Source: Thecamonas trahens ATCC 50062
Taxonomy: Eukaryota; Apusozoa; Apusomonadida; Apusomonadidae
Direction: 5' to 3'
DNA length: 50,024 bases
NCBI RefSeq assembly: GCF_000142905.1
Contig: NW_013657665.1
Coordinates: 468,531 to 518,554, forward strand
Positions within the stretch are counted from its first letter, which is position 1; each line of letters opens with the position of its first letter. Shown here in pieces: positions 8,794 to 18,461 of the stretch. The notes below the pieces were generated by a model, which searched no databases, was not told where the DNA came from, and saw only the letters and a list, made by a program, of their open reading frames with translations. A program made the translations under genes and the position numbers.

Positions 8794-10860
8794 ATGGCTG
8801 CCCCCCTCCACAGAGCTATATTCGAGGGCCGACCGGAGCAGGTGCGGCTGCTGGTGGCCCGCAGCGGGCCGGGCCTGCGCCTGGGCTTGTCCCGGACACC
8901 GGCGCTGTATGCGGCAGCGGTGGCGGGCGACATGAACTGCGTCATGACGCTGCTGGCAAGCGCCCAGGAGGCCGATGACGCGTCGGTGCTCTCGCTCCCG
9001 CGCGGCGACGGCGAGACTGCCCTACATGCGGCAGCTGCCCGTGGCCACAACGAGGTTGTCGGCCTCCTCCTTGCCATGGACGCCGCACCCGACACACCCG
9101 GCGGGGTCCTGGCCGCCACTCCGCTGTGGCTCGCTGCCCGCGCCGGACACACCGCCGTTGCCGAGATGCTGCTCAACGCTGGCGCGAATCCGTCAGCATG
9201 TGCTGCAGGCCGCGTCTCGGTCATGGGTGCCGCCGCCCGTTCCGGCGAGCCTGGCCTGGTCTCGCTGCTGCTGCGGTACGACGCCGACGTGGCGACTCCG
9301 GACGACCTTGGCTTTGCTCCGGTCCACGCCGCAGTCATGTCGCACGCACGTGGCGCCATTGGCGTCCTTAGCGTGCTGCTCGAGGCGCTGAGTGGCGTTT
9401 TGCATGTTCCGCGAGCCGCAGATCGCGCAAGAAGCTCGCTAATGCATCTGGCGGCCCGATACCGGCGATGGGAAAACGTGGCGCACTTGGTAGCAGTGGC
9501 AGGCGATGGCGCTTTCGGCGTACTGTCTGCCTGTGACGCGGATGGGTGCCGCCCAGTCGACCTGCTCACCGCGCCCGAGCCAGCCAGCAGCCTGCTGCAC
9601 GCTCTCATCCGCCAGCGGCTTGTTGCTGTGATACATGTCTGGCTTGCCGGCCTTGCCGAGGCGGGCGAGACCGAGGCACTGGACGCCGCGGTCTCCGTCC
9701 GTGAGAGCCGAAGCGGAAACACACCGCTTCACGCGGTGGCGAGCCTCGATGACGCCCGCGGGGCGGACGTGGCTTCTTCCATCCTGGCTCATGCTCCTGG
9801 TGTCGACATTGACACCGCCAACCACAACGGCGACGCTGCGCTGGCGCTGGCGGCGCTGTTCCGGCGGCAGGCAACGGTGGAGACGCTTCTTGAGGCCGGT
9901 GCTGATCCGGACGCCACGAATGTGCGCGGATGGACCGCGCTCGACTATGCCGTCTCCAACTCGGACCTGGACATTATGCGGCTGCTGCTTGCAAAGCGCG
10001 ATGCGAGCAAGCCGCTCGCGGCACGGTACATGGTCAAGGCCATCCAACGCAACGCCGCCAATGTTATGAGAGTCTTGATTGGTGCTGGCGCACCCAAAGA
10101 TGCTGCGGTGTCGTGGACAGGCGCCGGGAATGGCTCCGACGTGGCGCAGGTCTCGCTCGTCGGCTTGGCTGCGGTCGAGCGGGCGTACGCTGCTCTGCGG
10201 CTGCTGCTCTCCACAGGCGCGAGCGTCGATCTGGCTGGCACAATCCACCCGCTTGTGGCACTCCTCCGAGCGCGGCCGGTGGTGGAGGGCGGCAGCATTG
10301 CGGTCCGAGGCAGCGGAGGCGGCGCGAGTGCGAGCAAGAGCGTGAGTTTGTCCGGCGACAGCCAGCTCAAGCGCTCGCTCTCGGGATCGACTTCGTTCGA
10401 CTCCCCACACGCGCTGGCAGAGGGGAGGCGTCGCGGGTCCAGCGGCGGGCGGCGTGGCGGCGCCGGCGGCGAGCGGTCGGCGACGCTGCCGCGAGCCTCC
10501 GAGGGCCGGGCGCCGATTGCCGAGCTGAACACTATGGCAGCGCTCATCCTCCGCAACACACTCCCGCACCGCAAGCGTAAGTCGAACAAGAGCGCTGCGC
10601 TGTCGGATGCAACGCTTGCGGTGCTCTCGAACGCGCTCGGCGCGGCGCTGGAGGCCGGCTACGACCAGATTGTCGCCGACTTGCTCAAGGCTGGCGCGCC
10701 GTACGATGAGCCGCTTGCGGCGCACGGAGGTCGAACCGGGCTAGAGCTGGCACGGACGCCGTACGCGCAACACAGCGTCAACGCGCGCCAGGCGTCAGAT
10801 CTTCTACTTGGGCGCGATTTCAGGCAAGGGCGCGATGAGAGCTCGACGAGCAAGAAGTGA
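8794..10860 (+). CDS. Ankyrin-repeat protein
   Basis: A 688-residue protein made largely of ankyrin repeats, which act as protein-binding scaffolds. Clear repeat units are seen at about residues 1-190 (for example DGETALHAAAARGHNEVVGLLL and TPLWLAARAGHTAVAEMLLNAGA), 305-440 (SGNTPLHAVASL, NGDAALALAALF, GWTALDYAVSNSDLDIMRLLL) and again at about 595-660 (LLKAGAPYDEPLAAHGGRTGLELA). Between the last two blocks lies a Ser/Gly/Arg-rich linker (about 500-570). There is no catalytic domain, signal peptide or membrane segment. Start ATG 8794; same strand as its neighbours with only 99 bp upstream. The binding partner cannot be predicted. Confidence 0.9.
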   Translation: MAAPLHRAIFEGRPEQVRLLVARSGPGLRLGLSRTPALYAAAVAGDMNCVMTLLASAQEADDASVLSLPRGDGETALHAAAARGHNEVVGLLLAMDAAPDTPGGVLAATPLWLAARAGHTAVAEMLLNAGANPSACAAGRVSVMGAAARSGEPGLVSLLLRYDADVATPDDLGFAPVHAAVMSHARGAIGVLSVLLEALSGVLHVPRAADRARSSLMHLAARYRRWENVAHLVAVAGDGAFGVLSACDADGCRPVDLLTAPEPASSLLHALIRQRLVAVIHVWLAGLAEAGETEALDAAVSVRESRSGNTPLHAVASLDDARGADVASSILAHAPGVDIDTANHNGDAALALAALFRRQATVETLLEAGADPDATNVRGWTALDYAVSNSDLDIMRLLLAKRDASKPLAARYMVKAIQRNAANVMRVLIGAGAPKDAAVSWTGAGNGSDVAQVSLVGLAAVERAYAALRLLLSTGASVDLAGTIHPLVALLRARPVVEGGSIAVRGSGGGASASKSVSLSGDSQLKRSLSGSTSFDSPHALAEGRRRGSSGGRRGGAGGERSATLPRASEGRAPIAELNTMAALILRNTLPHRKRKSNKSAALSDATLAVLSNALGAALEAGYDQIVADLLKAGAPYDEPLAAHGGRTGLELARTPYAQHSVNARQASDLLLGRDFRQGRDESSTSKK

Positions 10861-10966
10861 CCAAGTGTCGTGGTCAGGTCAGATCGGGTGCCTCGAGGGA
10901 GTAGGCCGGGACTGGGTTTGGCGCGAGACAGGAGGATGCGGACCAGACTGCTCCCTCGAGACGCCA

Positions 10967-11017
10967 ATGGGTGAGAAAGCAGAGGCGTTGCGGCGCGGGT
11001 TTTCATTGTATGTTAAC

Positions 11018-11086
<69 letters not shown>

Positions 11087-11632
11087 TGGGGAGCAGGAGG
11101 AGGGGCAGGGGGACGGGGGAGGTGGGCGGCGGAACACGCGGAGACTTGCCCCTCCTCCCCGGCTGAAGGGTCGCCCATGGCCGAGGCTCACTCACACTCG
11201 CACCACTTCCACGCGGACAGAGGGAGCCTGGAGCTGAAGGACGCCGAGAGTGGCGAGGTGTACTGGCAGTCGCAGTGGGATGTCGATCGGGTGTTTGATG
11301 AGGAGCAGGTTGCGCGGGTGCCAGCGCGGCTGCTGGCGGCCAAAGCGGTGTCGCGCGAGATTGTGTTCTCGTCTGTGGAGATGATGCAGGCCTTTCGGGT
11401 GGAGCAAGAAGTCTCGCTACACGGATCGATCATCGAGGAGTTCCACTTTGAGTTTGGCTTTGTCATCCCCAACTCGACAAACACGTGGTCGACAACGCTC
11501 GTCGCCGCAGACGCGGCAGACATGCTCCCTGCTGACGTTCTCTCCGGCAATGTTGTCATCGAGACCCGCTTTTACGACGCGGAGCTTCTCATCGCCACCT
11601 CGCTCGTCCGAGTCTTCTATGATGCCGATTGA
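10967..11632 (+). CDS. PDE6D: PDE6D-like prenyl-binding protein (GDI-like solubilising factor)
   Basis: Beta-sandwich lipid-binding chaperone that carries prenylated proteins, notably to cilia, with ARL2/ARL3 as release factors. Two exons: 10967-11007 and 11221-11632. Exon 1 encodes MGEKAEALRRGFS and ends TT|GTATGT; exon 2 starts after GGACAG at 11220. The join is in phase and yields exactly 150 residues, the size of human PDE6D. It aligns without gaps around RGFSLGSLELKDAESG, KAVSREIVFSS and the signature FEFGFVIPNSTNTW. A shorter single-exon start at ATG 11177 is possible but loses the conserved N-terminal strand. The 213-nt intron contains a long (GT)n microsatellite just after the donor. 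Confidence 0.92.
11021..11084. repeat. (GT)32 microsatellite within PDE6D intron
   Basis: Uninterrupted GT dinucleotides for about 64 bases, beginning 13 bases after the donor site of the PDE6D-like gene. On the transcript it is a UG repeat. Confidence 0.97.
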
Positions 11633-11940
11633 GACGAGATGTGGCGACAAGGAAGGGTAGCTGCTTGGTGCAGCCCGATGGATGCGGCCTCATGTATGCA
11701 TGGCGTCTCGACGGCCATGAAAAGCTAAAAATCAAGCGGTGTGGCCTGTGGTGTGGCGGCAAGTGAGGCCAGGAGAGTGGTTGGCAATTGGGAGCCTCTG
11801 CATCCGGTCGATGGGCGTGTCTGGCGGACGGGAGGCAGCGCGGGCGGCCAGGCCACGGGTGGCGAGCTAGTGGAGGCGCAACACGTGTCTTTAACGTCGA
11901 GGAGCAGGTGGGCAGGCAAATAGGGCCACGGCATACGAGC
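11633..11940. other. Intergenic region upstream of LRR receptor kinase
   Basis: About 308 bp between the stop of the PDE6D-like gene and the signal-peptide ATG of the receptor kinase. An open frame continues upstream of that ATG but has no domain. I see no RNA gene or repeat. Confidence 0.4.
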
Positions 11941-14358
11941 ATGAGTGGCTGGACATGGCGGGGGACATTGGGGCTGGTGGTGGTGGCGGTGGTGGTGATG
12001 TTGGTGGAGGCAGGCACGGGTGAGGCAACACGAGTCACAAGGCCTGGCGTCAGTGACGGGAGTATGCGCGAGGGCCTTGGCGGTGGCGCCGGCGGCAGTG
12101 GCACACAGCAGGAACATAGTGATCCGTCGATGTTGGCGTACAAGGTGCTGTCGCAATTGTTCCTCGATACGGGCGGACCCAGCTGGACGTCTTCGACCAA
12201 CTGGCTGGCGAACCTGTTTGTGTGCTCATGGGAGGGCGTCCACTGCACGTCAGGCTTTGAGACGGTCGTCGGGCTTGATCTGAGCAACAACAACCTGGTG
12301 GGGAGAATCCCGGCGTATCTGTTTAACATCACCACGCTGAGCTCGATTGACTTTTCCACCAACGTCCTCCGTGGCACGTTTCCAGACATCTCGGGCACTG
12401 CACTGACCACAGTTGCGATCTCCAACAACCAGTTTGACAGCATCGACAACGTTTTCCTTGCGCCCGCGCTCAACGAGTTGCACGCAAACTACGCGCTTGC
12501 GCCACGGGTGGGGCCCCTTCGCCACGTCCCGCGCAACCCGGTCCAGGGCGGCAGCTCGACCGTGGCGTACCTCTCGCTCCGTGGCAACATGATCACAACC
12601 GGCTTTGACCAGGCCTTTCTCAACAGCGTCCCCAGCTTGGAGTTCCTGGACCTATCGTTCAACGAGCTGGCGACTCGGATCGATAACCTGACTCTGCCGC
12701 AGTTCTTGGACTTTCTGGATTTGAAGTCCAACTCTCTCGTGGGTGGCCTCCCCAGCAACCTGCCCTTCGGTCAGTTTTATTTGGCGAACAACTCGCTGAC
12801 GGGCATGATCAGCTACGGCGACGCGCAGACACTGGATCTTTCATTCAATAACTTTGATGGGGCCCTCAGCGAGGACGTACCGGATACGCTCGTGACGTTT
12901 TCGGCCGACCACAACCTGTTGACCGGTCAGATCCCCAACGGGCTGGCATGCTCGGATACGATCCGTTACTGCGACCTCGGTGGCCAGGAGGGGCCGGAGC
13001 CGCTCAAGTGTCCATCGAAGTGCATTAGGAACCATTGCCAAGTCTACCAGTGCTCGTCGTGTGGCTTGAGCGCGTGCTCGTCATCGGATGAGTGTCAAGA
13101 AGCGGGTGGACCGTGTAATCTGTGCATCAACCACAAGTGTCAGGCACCACCGCCTCCGCCGAGTCCGCCGGCACCGCCTCCGCCACCGGCACCGATTCCG
13201 CCGCCGAGTCCACCAAGCCCACCGCCGAGCGCGCATTCGCGCAGCCCGAGCGGACTCTCCAAGGGAAAGACGGTGGCTGTGGTTCTTGTGGTGGTTCTTG
13301 TGGTGGTTTGCGTCGCTGGGTTTGTGGTTCTCCAGCGAGTGCTCAAGCCTGGCGGGCGGGCGCGCGGTAGCAGGAGCGGAGGCGAGACGTCGACGCTGCT
13401 GCCCAAGCCATCTGTGCTCCAGCAGTACACGTCGAACCTTAACGCGTCGTACACGATTGACGAGGTGGATCCGGCAGTGTCGTCGCTATTCATTCCACTG
13501 GCGGACATCTCGCTCGGCCCGGAGCTGGGGCGTGGGACGTACGGCTCGGTGTACTTTGCGACGTGGAACGGACGGCCGTGCGCGGTGAAGGACATGCGGC
13601 TCAACGGCGAGGACGTACAGGTGGCGCTGCACGAGATCGGGGTCATGGCGCAGCTTCAGCACCCCAACATTGTGGAGTTGTACGGGTTCTCGCGCGGCGA
13701 CGTGTCGGTATACATTGTGATGGAGTTGGTGGAGGGTGGCTCGCTGCGAGAGTTTGTTTCGTACGCGGCACAGCATCTCGATCTGGTGATGGCGACCAAG
13801 ATTGCGATTCTGCAGGAGGTGGTGGCTGGACTGGAGTTTATGCACTCGCACGGCGTCCTTCACCGTGACATCAAGTCGGCCAACATCCTGCTTCAGATGG
13901 AGGGTGACGAGGTGCTTGCCGCCAAACTCGCCGACTTTGGCTTTGCCAAGGTCCGCGCCGACTCGGGCTCGCTGGCCTCGATCCAGACCATCCGTGGCAC
14001 GCCGGTGTACATGGCGCCCGAACTGCTGCTGCAGTACTATCAGGGCGCGGCCGAAGCTTGCTACTCCAAGGCCGCAGACATCTTTTCACTCTCCATTGTC
14101 GCGTACGAGATGCTCACCGAGTCAATTCTCTTCCGCGCCAAGCGGTTCTCGGCGGCCATGACGGCGTCGGGTCGGCGGCCGCCGTTCAACGACGAGTTTG
14201 CCACTCGCTACCCGCAGCTTGTCGAGCTCATCTCGCACGCTTGGGCTGCAAATCCGGTCGACCGACCGTCAATCTCTGAGTTTGCCGCAGCCCTCGACCT
14301 CGTTGCCGAGCAGCTGCCAGCCGACGATGGGCCGCTTCTCCGGCGCGATGACGTGTGA
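11941..14358 (+). CDS. LRR receptor-like protein kinase (plant-RLK-style architecture)
   Basis: Predicted single-pass cell-surface kinase of 805 residues. Order: signal peptide 1-25 (TLGLVVVAVVVMLVEAG); an LRRNT-like cap with CSWEGVHC at about 100; leucine-rich repeats 108-330 (VVGLDLSNNNLVGRIP); a Cys-rich module 336-402; a Pro-rich stalk 403-430; transmembrane helix 445-466 (VAVVLVVVLVVVCVAGFVVL); kinase domain about 524-795. Kinase landmarks: ELGRGTYGSV (530-536), K550, HRD 641-643, DFG 665-667, APE 692-694. All catalytic residues are present; the sequence is tyrosine-kinase-like (TKL). ATG 11941 was chosen over the longer open frame because it starts a clean signal peptide. The ligand is unknown. 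Confidence 0.9.
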   Translation: MSGWTWRGTLGLVVVAVVVMLVEAGTGEATRVTRPGVSDGSMREGLGGGAGGSGTQQEHSDPSMLAYKVLSQLFLDTGGPSWTSSTNWLANLFVCSWEGVHCTSGFETVVGLDLSNNNLVGRIPAYLFNITTLSSIDFSTNVLRGTFPDISGTALTTVAISNNQFDSIDNVFLAPALNELHANYALAPRVGPLRHVPRNPVQGGSSTVAYLSLRGNMITTGFDQAFLNSVPSLEFLDLSFNELATRIDNLTLPQFLDFLDLKSNSLVGGLPSNLPFGQFYLANNSLTGMISYGDAQTLDLSFNNFDGALSEDVPDTLVTFSADHNLLTGQIPNGLACSDTIRYCDLGGQEGPEPLKCPSKCIRNHCQVYQCSSCGLSACSSSDECQEAGGPCNLCINHKCQAPPPPPSPPAPPPPPAPIPPPSPPSPPPSAHSRSPSGLSKGKTVAVVLVVVLVVVCVAGFVVLQRVLKPGGRARGSRSGGETSTLLPKPSVLQQYTSNLNASYTIDEVDPAVSSLFIPLADISLGPELGRGTYGSVYFATWNGRPCAVKDMRLNGEDVQVALHEIGVMAQLQHPNIVELYGFSRGDVSVYIVMELVEGGSLREFVSYAAQHLDLVMATKIAILQEVVAGLEFMHSHGVLHRDIKSANILLQMEGDEVLAAKLADFGFAKVRADSGSLASIQTIRGTPVYMAPELLLQYYQGAAEACYSKAADIFSLSIVAYEMLTESILFRAKRFSAAMTASGRRPPFNDEFATRYPQLVELISHAWAANPVDRPSISEFAAALDLVAEQLPADDGPLLRRDDV

Positions 14359-14567
14359 GTGAAGAGTAGGCATGAAAAGGAGCCAAATGAGGGTGTGCCT
14401 CGAGTCAAGGCCGACATCATCTATCTCTGGGCGGGAGAGAGGGGAAGGGGTGATTGGAGGCACGCAGCCGACCGCCGCCACACAGCCGGCTCGGCACTCG
14501 GCACCAAGACTGTGATGACGGTGTGTGCTACTCTCGTCTCCGGGGCCCGAGCCGAAGGCGCGCCGCC

Positions 14568-16545
14568 ATGTCCATAACCTCGGACGAGCTCAACTACCTT
14601 GTGTTCCGGTACTTGTCCGAGTCTGGTACGTAGCATGCGCGAGTGGGTGGAGATGGGCTGTTGTGGCTGGTGCAGGGCCGACCAGTGACCTGGTGGCCTG
14701 GTGGCCTGGTGGCCTGGAGGGGGGGGAGGATGGGGGGGTAGCAGCCATGGTCGTATTTTTTTTGAGCCTCTCCGCCTCCTACCGCCATGGCGCCACAGCC
14801 CGCAAGACTCCATCCCCAGCATTATGTGCATGGGAGGGGGTGGCCGATGGCAGTATGCAGGTATGGTGTGCATGGGTATGTCTGAAGGGCGCGTGGCAAG
14901 CCGTACGGCCGGCGGCAGGACTCGCCAACGGCGGGCGGAGGAGGAGCGACGGGTGCAGGCGGAGTGGGGCCCAGCATGCGAGAAGCGGCGGCGCTTGTGG
15001 CAAAGGCCGGGCGCAGAGGACGGCGTGCGACTCACGAGACATGCGCTGCGATGTGGTGTGGTACTCGGCGGTGGGGGGGGGGGGGGTGCGACAGGCTTTG
15101 CACACACGGCATACACCTTTGGGCACGAGTCGCTGGTGGCGCGGAGCAACCTCGACGGGTCTGCGGTGCCGCCCGGGGCGCTGGTGTCATATGTGCAGAA
15201 GGGCTTGCAGTATCTGGAGGTGGAGACACACCTGCGGGAAGACGGGTCTGAGATCGAGTGCGACGAGCCGTTTGCACTGCTCATGCCGCACCAGTGCAAG
15301 GTGAAGAAGCGGCGTCGGCGGCGCAAAGCCGGCGAGGACGGCGGCAAGAGCGAGGGCGGGGCGGCTGAGGGCGGAGCAGGTGAAGGCGGTGCCGAGAGCA
15401 AGCCTGCGGTCAAGGTCGAGGTGGAGGAGGACGATGGCGTGGCAGCGATGGAACTGACATCCTCGCTGCCGCACTTTGACATTGCGGTGCGGCCGCCCGA
15501 GGCGGAGGAGGTGCTTGCGATGACCGGCCACAAGAAGGACGTGTTTTCGGTTGCGTTTTGCCCGAAAGACCCGTCGCTCCTGGCATCAGGCTCGGGCGAC
15601 TCGACGGCGCGACTGTGGGTCCTGCCCGACGAGCTGTCGAGTGGCCTGGGCGACAACGCGCAGCGGGAGTTGCGACACGCAGAGAAGCTCAACGACGTTA
15701 TGGCCATGGCATGGGCACCAGACGGCGGAGTGCTGGCGACAGGTGCGCTCGACGGCAACGCACGGCTATGGTCTGCGTCTGGCGAGCTGATGAAGACGCT
15801 GAGCGGCCATACACAGCCGATCTTCTCCATCGAATGGTCGCCGTCGTCGTCGCTTGTGCTCACGGGCTCTGCTGACTGCCGCGCCATCGTGTGGGACGCG
15901 GCGTCGGGAGCGATGAAGCAAGAGTATGAGCTGCACTCTGCTCCAACGCTGTCTGTGGCGTGGCGCGACGAGAACGTGTTTGCCACGTGCTCGTCGGACC
16001 GGTCGATCTATCTGTGCGAGGTTGGCAACGCACGCCCGTTGGTTCAGTTCTACGGACACCACGACGAGGTCAACAACATTGCGTTTGACCCGACAGGTCA
16101 ACTGCTTGCCAGTTGCTCGGACGACCACACCGCCAAGATCTGGACGGCGTCGTCAGAGACTTGCGTCCTTGACCTCAACGCGCACCGGATGGAGATCTTT
16201 ACAGTTGCTTGGTCGCCGCTGGCCACGTCGGGCGCGCAGCTGCTTGCCACAGCCTCGCAGGACTCTACGGTCAAGATATGGGACATTACCGCCAAGCGGT
16301 GTCTCTACGACCTCACCGACCACACAGACTCTGTGTACTCGGTCAAGTTCTCGCCCGACGGCCGCTACGTTGCCACCGGCTCGACCGACGCCACCGTCAA
16401 GATCTGGAGCGTGACTGACGGCTCGCTCGTCCGGTCGTACTCATCCGACGGTGGTATTTTTGAGGTCACCTGGGCGCCCGACGGCTCCCGCATTGCCTCT
16501 GCCCATGCCAACGGCTCGGTTGTTGTTTTGGATGTCCGCAAATAA
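14568..16545 (+). CDS. TBL1XR1: TBL1/TBL1XR1-like LisH-WD40 co-repressor subunit
   Basis: Nuclear WD40 adaptor of the NCoR/SMRT-HDAC3 type complexes (SIF2 in yeast). Two exons: 14568-14625 and 15095-16545, 502 residues. Exon 1 encodes the start of the LisH motif (MSITSDELNYLVFRYLSES) and ends TCTG|GTACGTAG. Exon 2 begins GFAHTAYTFGHES, continuing the LisH and F-box-like N-terminus (PPGALVSYVQKGLQYLE). A charged linker (KKRRRRRK then Glu/Gly-rich) replaces the Gln/Ala-rich linker of animal homologues. Seven to eight WD repeats follow from about 155 to the end (LASGSGDSTARLW, LASCSDDHTAKIW, LATASQDSTVKIW). AATAAA at 16541-16546 overlaps the stop codon. The gene symbol denotes the family; TBL1X and TBL1XR1 cannot be separated here. 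Confidence 0.93.
14626..15094 (+). other. Intron 1 of TBL1-like gene
   Basis: 469 nt, starting GTACGTAG and ending GCGACAG. It splits the LisH motif in phase 1. It contains a CCTGGTGG tandem repeat (14689-14717), a T run near 14756-14764 and a G tract at 15072-15086. Confidence 0.85.
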
Positions 16546-16685
16546 AAGGTGTTGTACTCGTTCCAGTGATCGGTGGCTGTGTGGGTGCGTGCCTTGCCAG
16601 CAGCCACTCCACTCCACTCCCGCGTCGGCACTCCCCCCCCCCCACCCCACCCCCATCCAGTCTCACGCATAACCTCCGCTGCGCC

Positions 16686-17834
16686 ATGAGCGAGAGTCTC
16701 AGCCCAACACAGGCGCGCAGTGTCGACGTGCTCGCGCGGGCCAAGCTGCTGCTCCAGACAACGGCAACGCCGCGCAACACGCCGCCGCCTTCGCACCTGC
16801 CGCCGTCGTCGCCGGCTGTGGCGGGTGCTCTGGCCTCGGCTGCCGCCGCCAGCGGCGCTCCGCTTGGCCGTCGCAACTCGGTCCTGGCTCGTATGGAGCT
16901 CGAGCCGCTGCCACAGGACGCGCTCAAGGCCTCGCGCTTCTTGGCCATGGCGACACTCTCGTCGCCGCCCGCCCGCCGCCACGCTGCTGCCGCCGCTGCT
17001 GCCGCTGCTACCACTGCTGCCGCACCCACTCCCGCATCCGTCACGTCCTCACCCGAGTCGGCCACCCCAGGCTTTGATCACGCACTGGATCTGTCGACAG
17101 ACACGCCCGGCGCGCGGCTGGAGGAGACCCGGTCTGGCGGCGGCCCGCTGACGCCGGCCACCCAGGAGGTCCTGGCCCGCGCTACTCGCGCCATCCACGG
17201 CCCGCCGGCGTTGCCGGCAGCGCAGGATCAGCGCTGGGCAAAGTCATACTCGCCGCGCTCGCCGCGCTCGCCACGGTCGCCACGGACGTCGACGCCGCTG
17301 CGGTTTGGGGCAGCGTCGCCTATTCTGCCAGCTAGCACGAGCCCAAGTGGGCGGCGGACGGCGTCGCGGTCGCTGGCGATGATGACCTCAATCCGTGCTG
17401 GCGAGCGCGCAGCCAAGCACGGGCCCGAGTATGCTGAGCTTTCGCGGCGACTTGCGGCGGCCGAGAAGCAGCTGAGCATCAACAAGGAACAGTTCCACCA
17501 GGTCCAGGACACGCTGCAGTCATCGATGGTCTCGCTCGGCAGTCTGCAGTCCAAGGCCGAGCTGCATGCCTCACGCCGGCGTGGGCTTGAGCTTGATTCG
17601 TCGGCCGGACCGCTCACCGCCTCATCGCTTGAGCGCGACGCACCGGCAAGCATCGCTGCCGACACCGAGGCGGTCTCCGAACCGTCGCTTGCCGAAGTGC
17701 TCGCCGAGCTACAGGCGACGCAGGCGCTGGTTCTCGAGCAGCAGACCGCGCTGGCTGCAGCGCTGGCCAAGATCGATAAGCTCAGCTCGCGGGTGCAAGG
17801 AATGACAAGCAACGGATCCGCGAATGGGCAGTAA
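16686..17834 (+). CDS. Hypothetical Ser/Pro-rich coiled-coil protein
   Basis: A 382-residue protein with no recognised domain. The N-terminal 200 residues are Ala/Pro/Ser-rich. Near 185-200 is an SPRSPRSPRSPR repeat of proline-directed phosphosite type. Residues about 244-295 (ELSRRLAAAEKQLSINKEQF onward) and 332-382 (LAELQATQALVLEQQTALAA onward) are predicted coiled coils by heptad pattern. ATG 16686 is favoured: an in-frame upstream extension exists but is low-complexity. It ends 26 bp from the stop of the convergent FAM210-like gene. It could be a cytoskeletal or centrosomal linker; that is a guess. Confidence 0.75.
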   Translation: MSESLSPTQARSVDVLARAKLLLQTTATPRNTPPPSHLPPSSPAVAGALASAAAASGAPLGRRNSVLARMELEPLPQDALKASRFLAMATLSSPPARRHAAAAAAAAATTAAAPTPASVTSSPESATPGFDHALDLSTDTPGARLEETRSGGGPLTPATQEVLARATRAIHGPPALPAAQDQRWAKSYSPRSPRSPRSPRTSTPLRFGAASPILPASTSPSGRRTASRSLAMMTSIRAGERAAKHGPEYAELSRRLAAAEKQLSINKEQFHQVQDTLQSSMVSLGSLQSKAELHASRRRGLELDSSAGPLTASSLERDAPASIAADTEAVSEPSLAEVLAELQATQALVLEQQTALAAALAKIDKLSSRVQGMTSNGSANGQ

Positions 17835-17860
17835 AGCCAGCGTGGTTTGGTGGGGCATGT

Positions 17861-18346
17861 TCATTGTCTGGAGGAGTGGGCCCGCGAGTGAGAGCGGGAG
17901 CGGGCTCGGGCGCGTAGGCGGGCGTGGACAATGGGGGTAGCGGCGAGAGTGAGCGGGAGGCGGAGCGGGAGGGTGGCTTTGTACACGATGTAGGCAGCGG
18001 CAGCGGTCGAGGCCGCGCCGACGGTCTGGGCCGAGACAGGCGAGTCATCGCCGAGGAGGGCGTCGAGGGCGAGCCAGTCGGCCACGTCGCCTGGTGAGCA
18101 GCCGAGGCGCAGCAGCGAGTATACGGCCGAGTAGGAGACAACCGAGATGGCCAGATGGACCGCTACCCCGGTCGTGCCATACGTTTTGAGCATCCGCGTC
18201 AGCTGCGCCCGCTTGCTCTCGCCAGCTGCAGGCCCAGTCTCCGGTTCAGAGGCAGGCCGGGCAGCCGCAGCCATGGCACGGGCCATGTCGCGCACACTCG
18301 GGCCTGCTGCCAGTCGGCCTACAGCCAGTGTGGCGGACCGCAGCAT
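17861..18346 (-). CDS. FAM210/DUF1279-like mitochondrial membrane protein
   Basis: A 161-residue protein with the DUF1279 signature: TRMLKTYGTTGVAVHLAISV followed by YSAVYSLLRLGCSPGDV, as in FAM210A/B, which are mitochondrial membrane proteins. The N-terminus (MLRSATLAVGRLAAGPSVRD) is Arg/Ser/Ala-rich without acids, as in a mitochondrial presequence. That is why ATG 18346 is preferred over the longer open frame starting at 18439. One or two membrane segments: about 74-92 and 117-140. The C-terminus is Arg/Ser-rich. It converges on the coiled-coil gene. Confidence 0.8.
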   Translation of the reverse strand: MLRSATLAVGRLAAGPSVRDMARAMAAAARPASEPETGPAAGESKRAQLTRMLKTYGTTGVAVHLAISVVSYSAVYSLLRLGCSPGDVADWLALDALLGDDSPVSAQTVGAASTAAAAYIVYKATLPLRLPLTLAATPIVHARLRARARSRSHSRAHSSRQ

Positions 18347-18461
18347 GGTATCGAGTGTGATGGGGAGAGGAGTGGGGGCAGGGGCGGGGCGGGGCGGTGC
18401 CCTGCTGTGAACCCGCGTGACGTCTCGACGCACCCGCACAACACTGTAGGCGATTCAATGG

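Noticed and set aside
10808-11178. Cys/Val (CVCVCV) and Thr/His (THTHTH) repeat proteins around the GT microsatellite
   Set aside because: They are translations of the dinucleotide repeat, which lies in the PDE6D intron.
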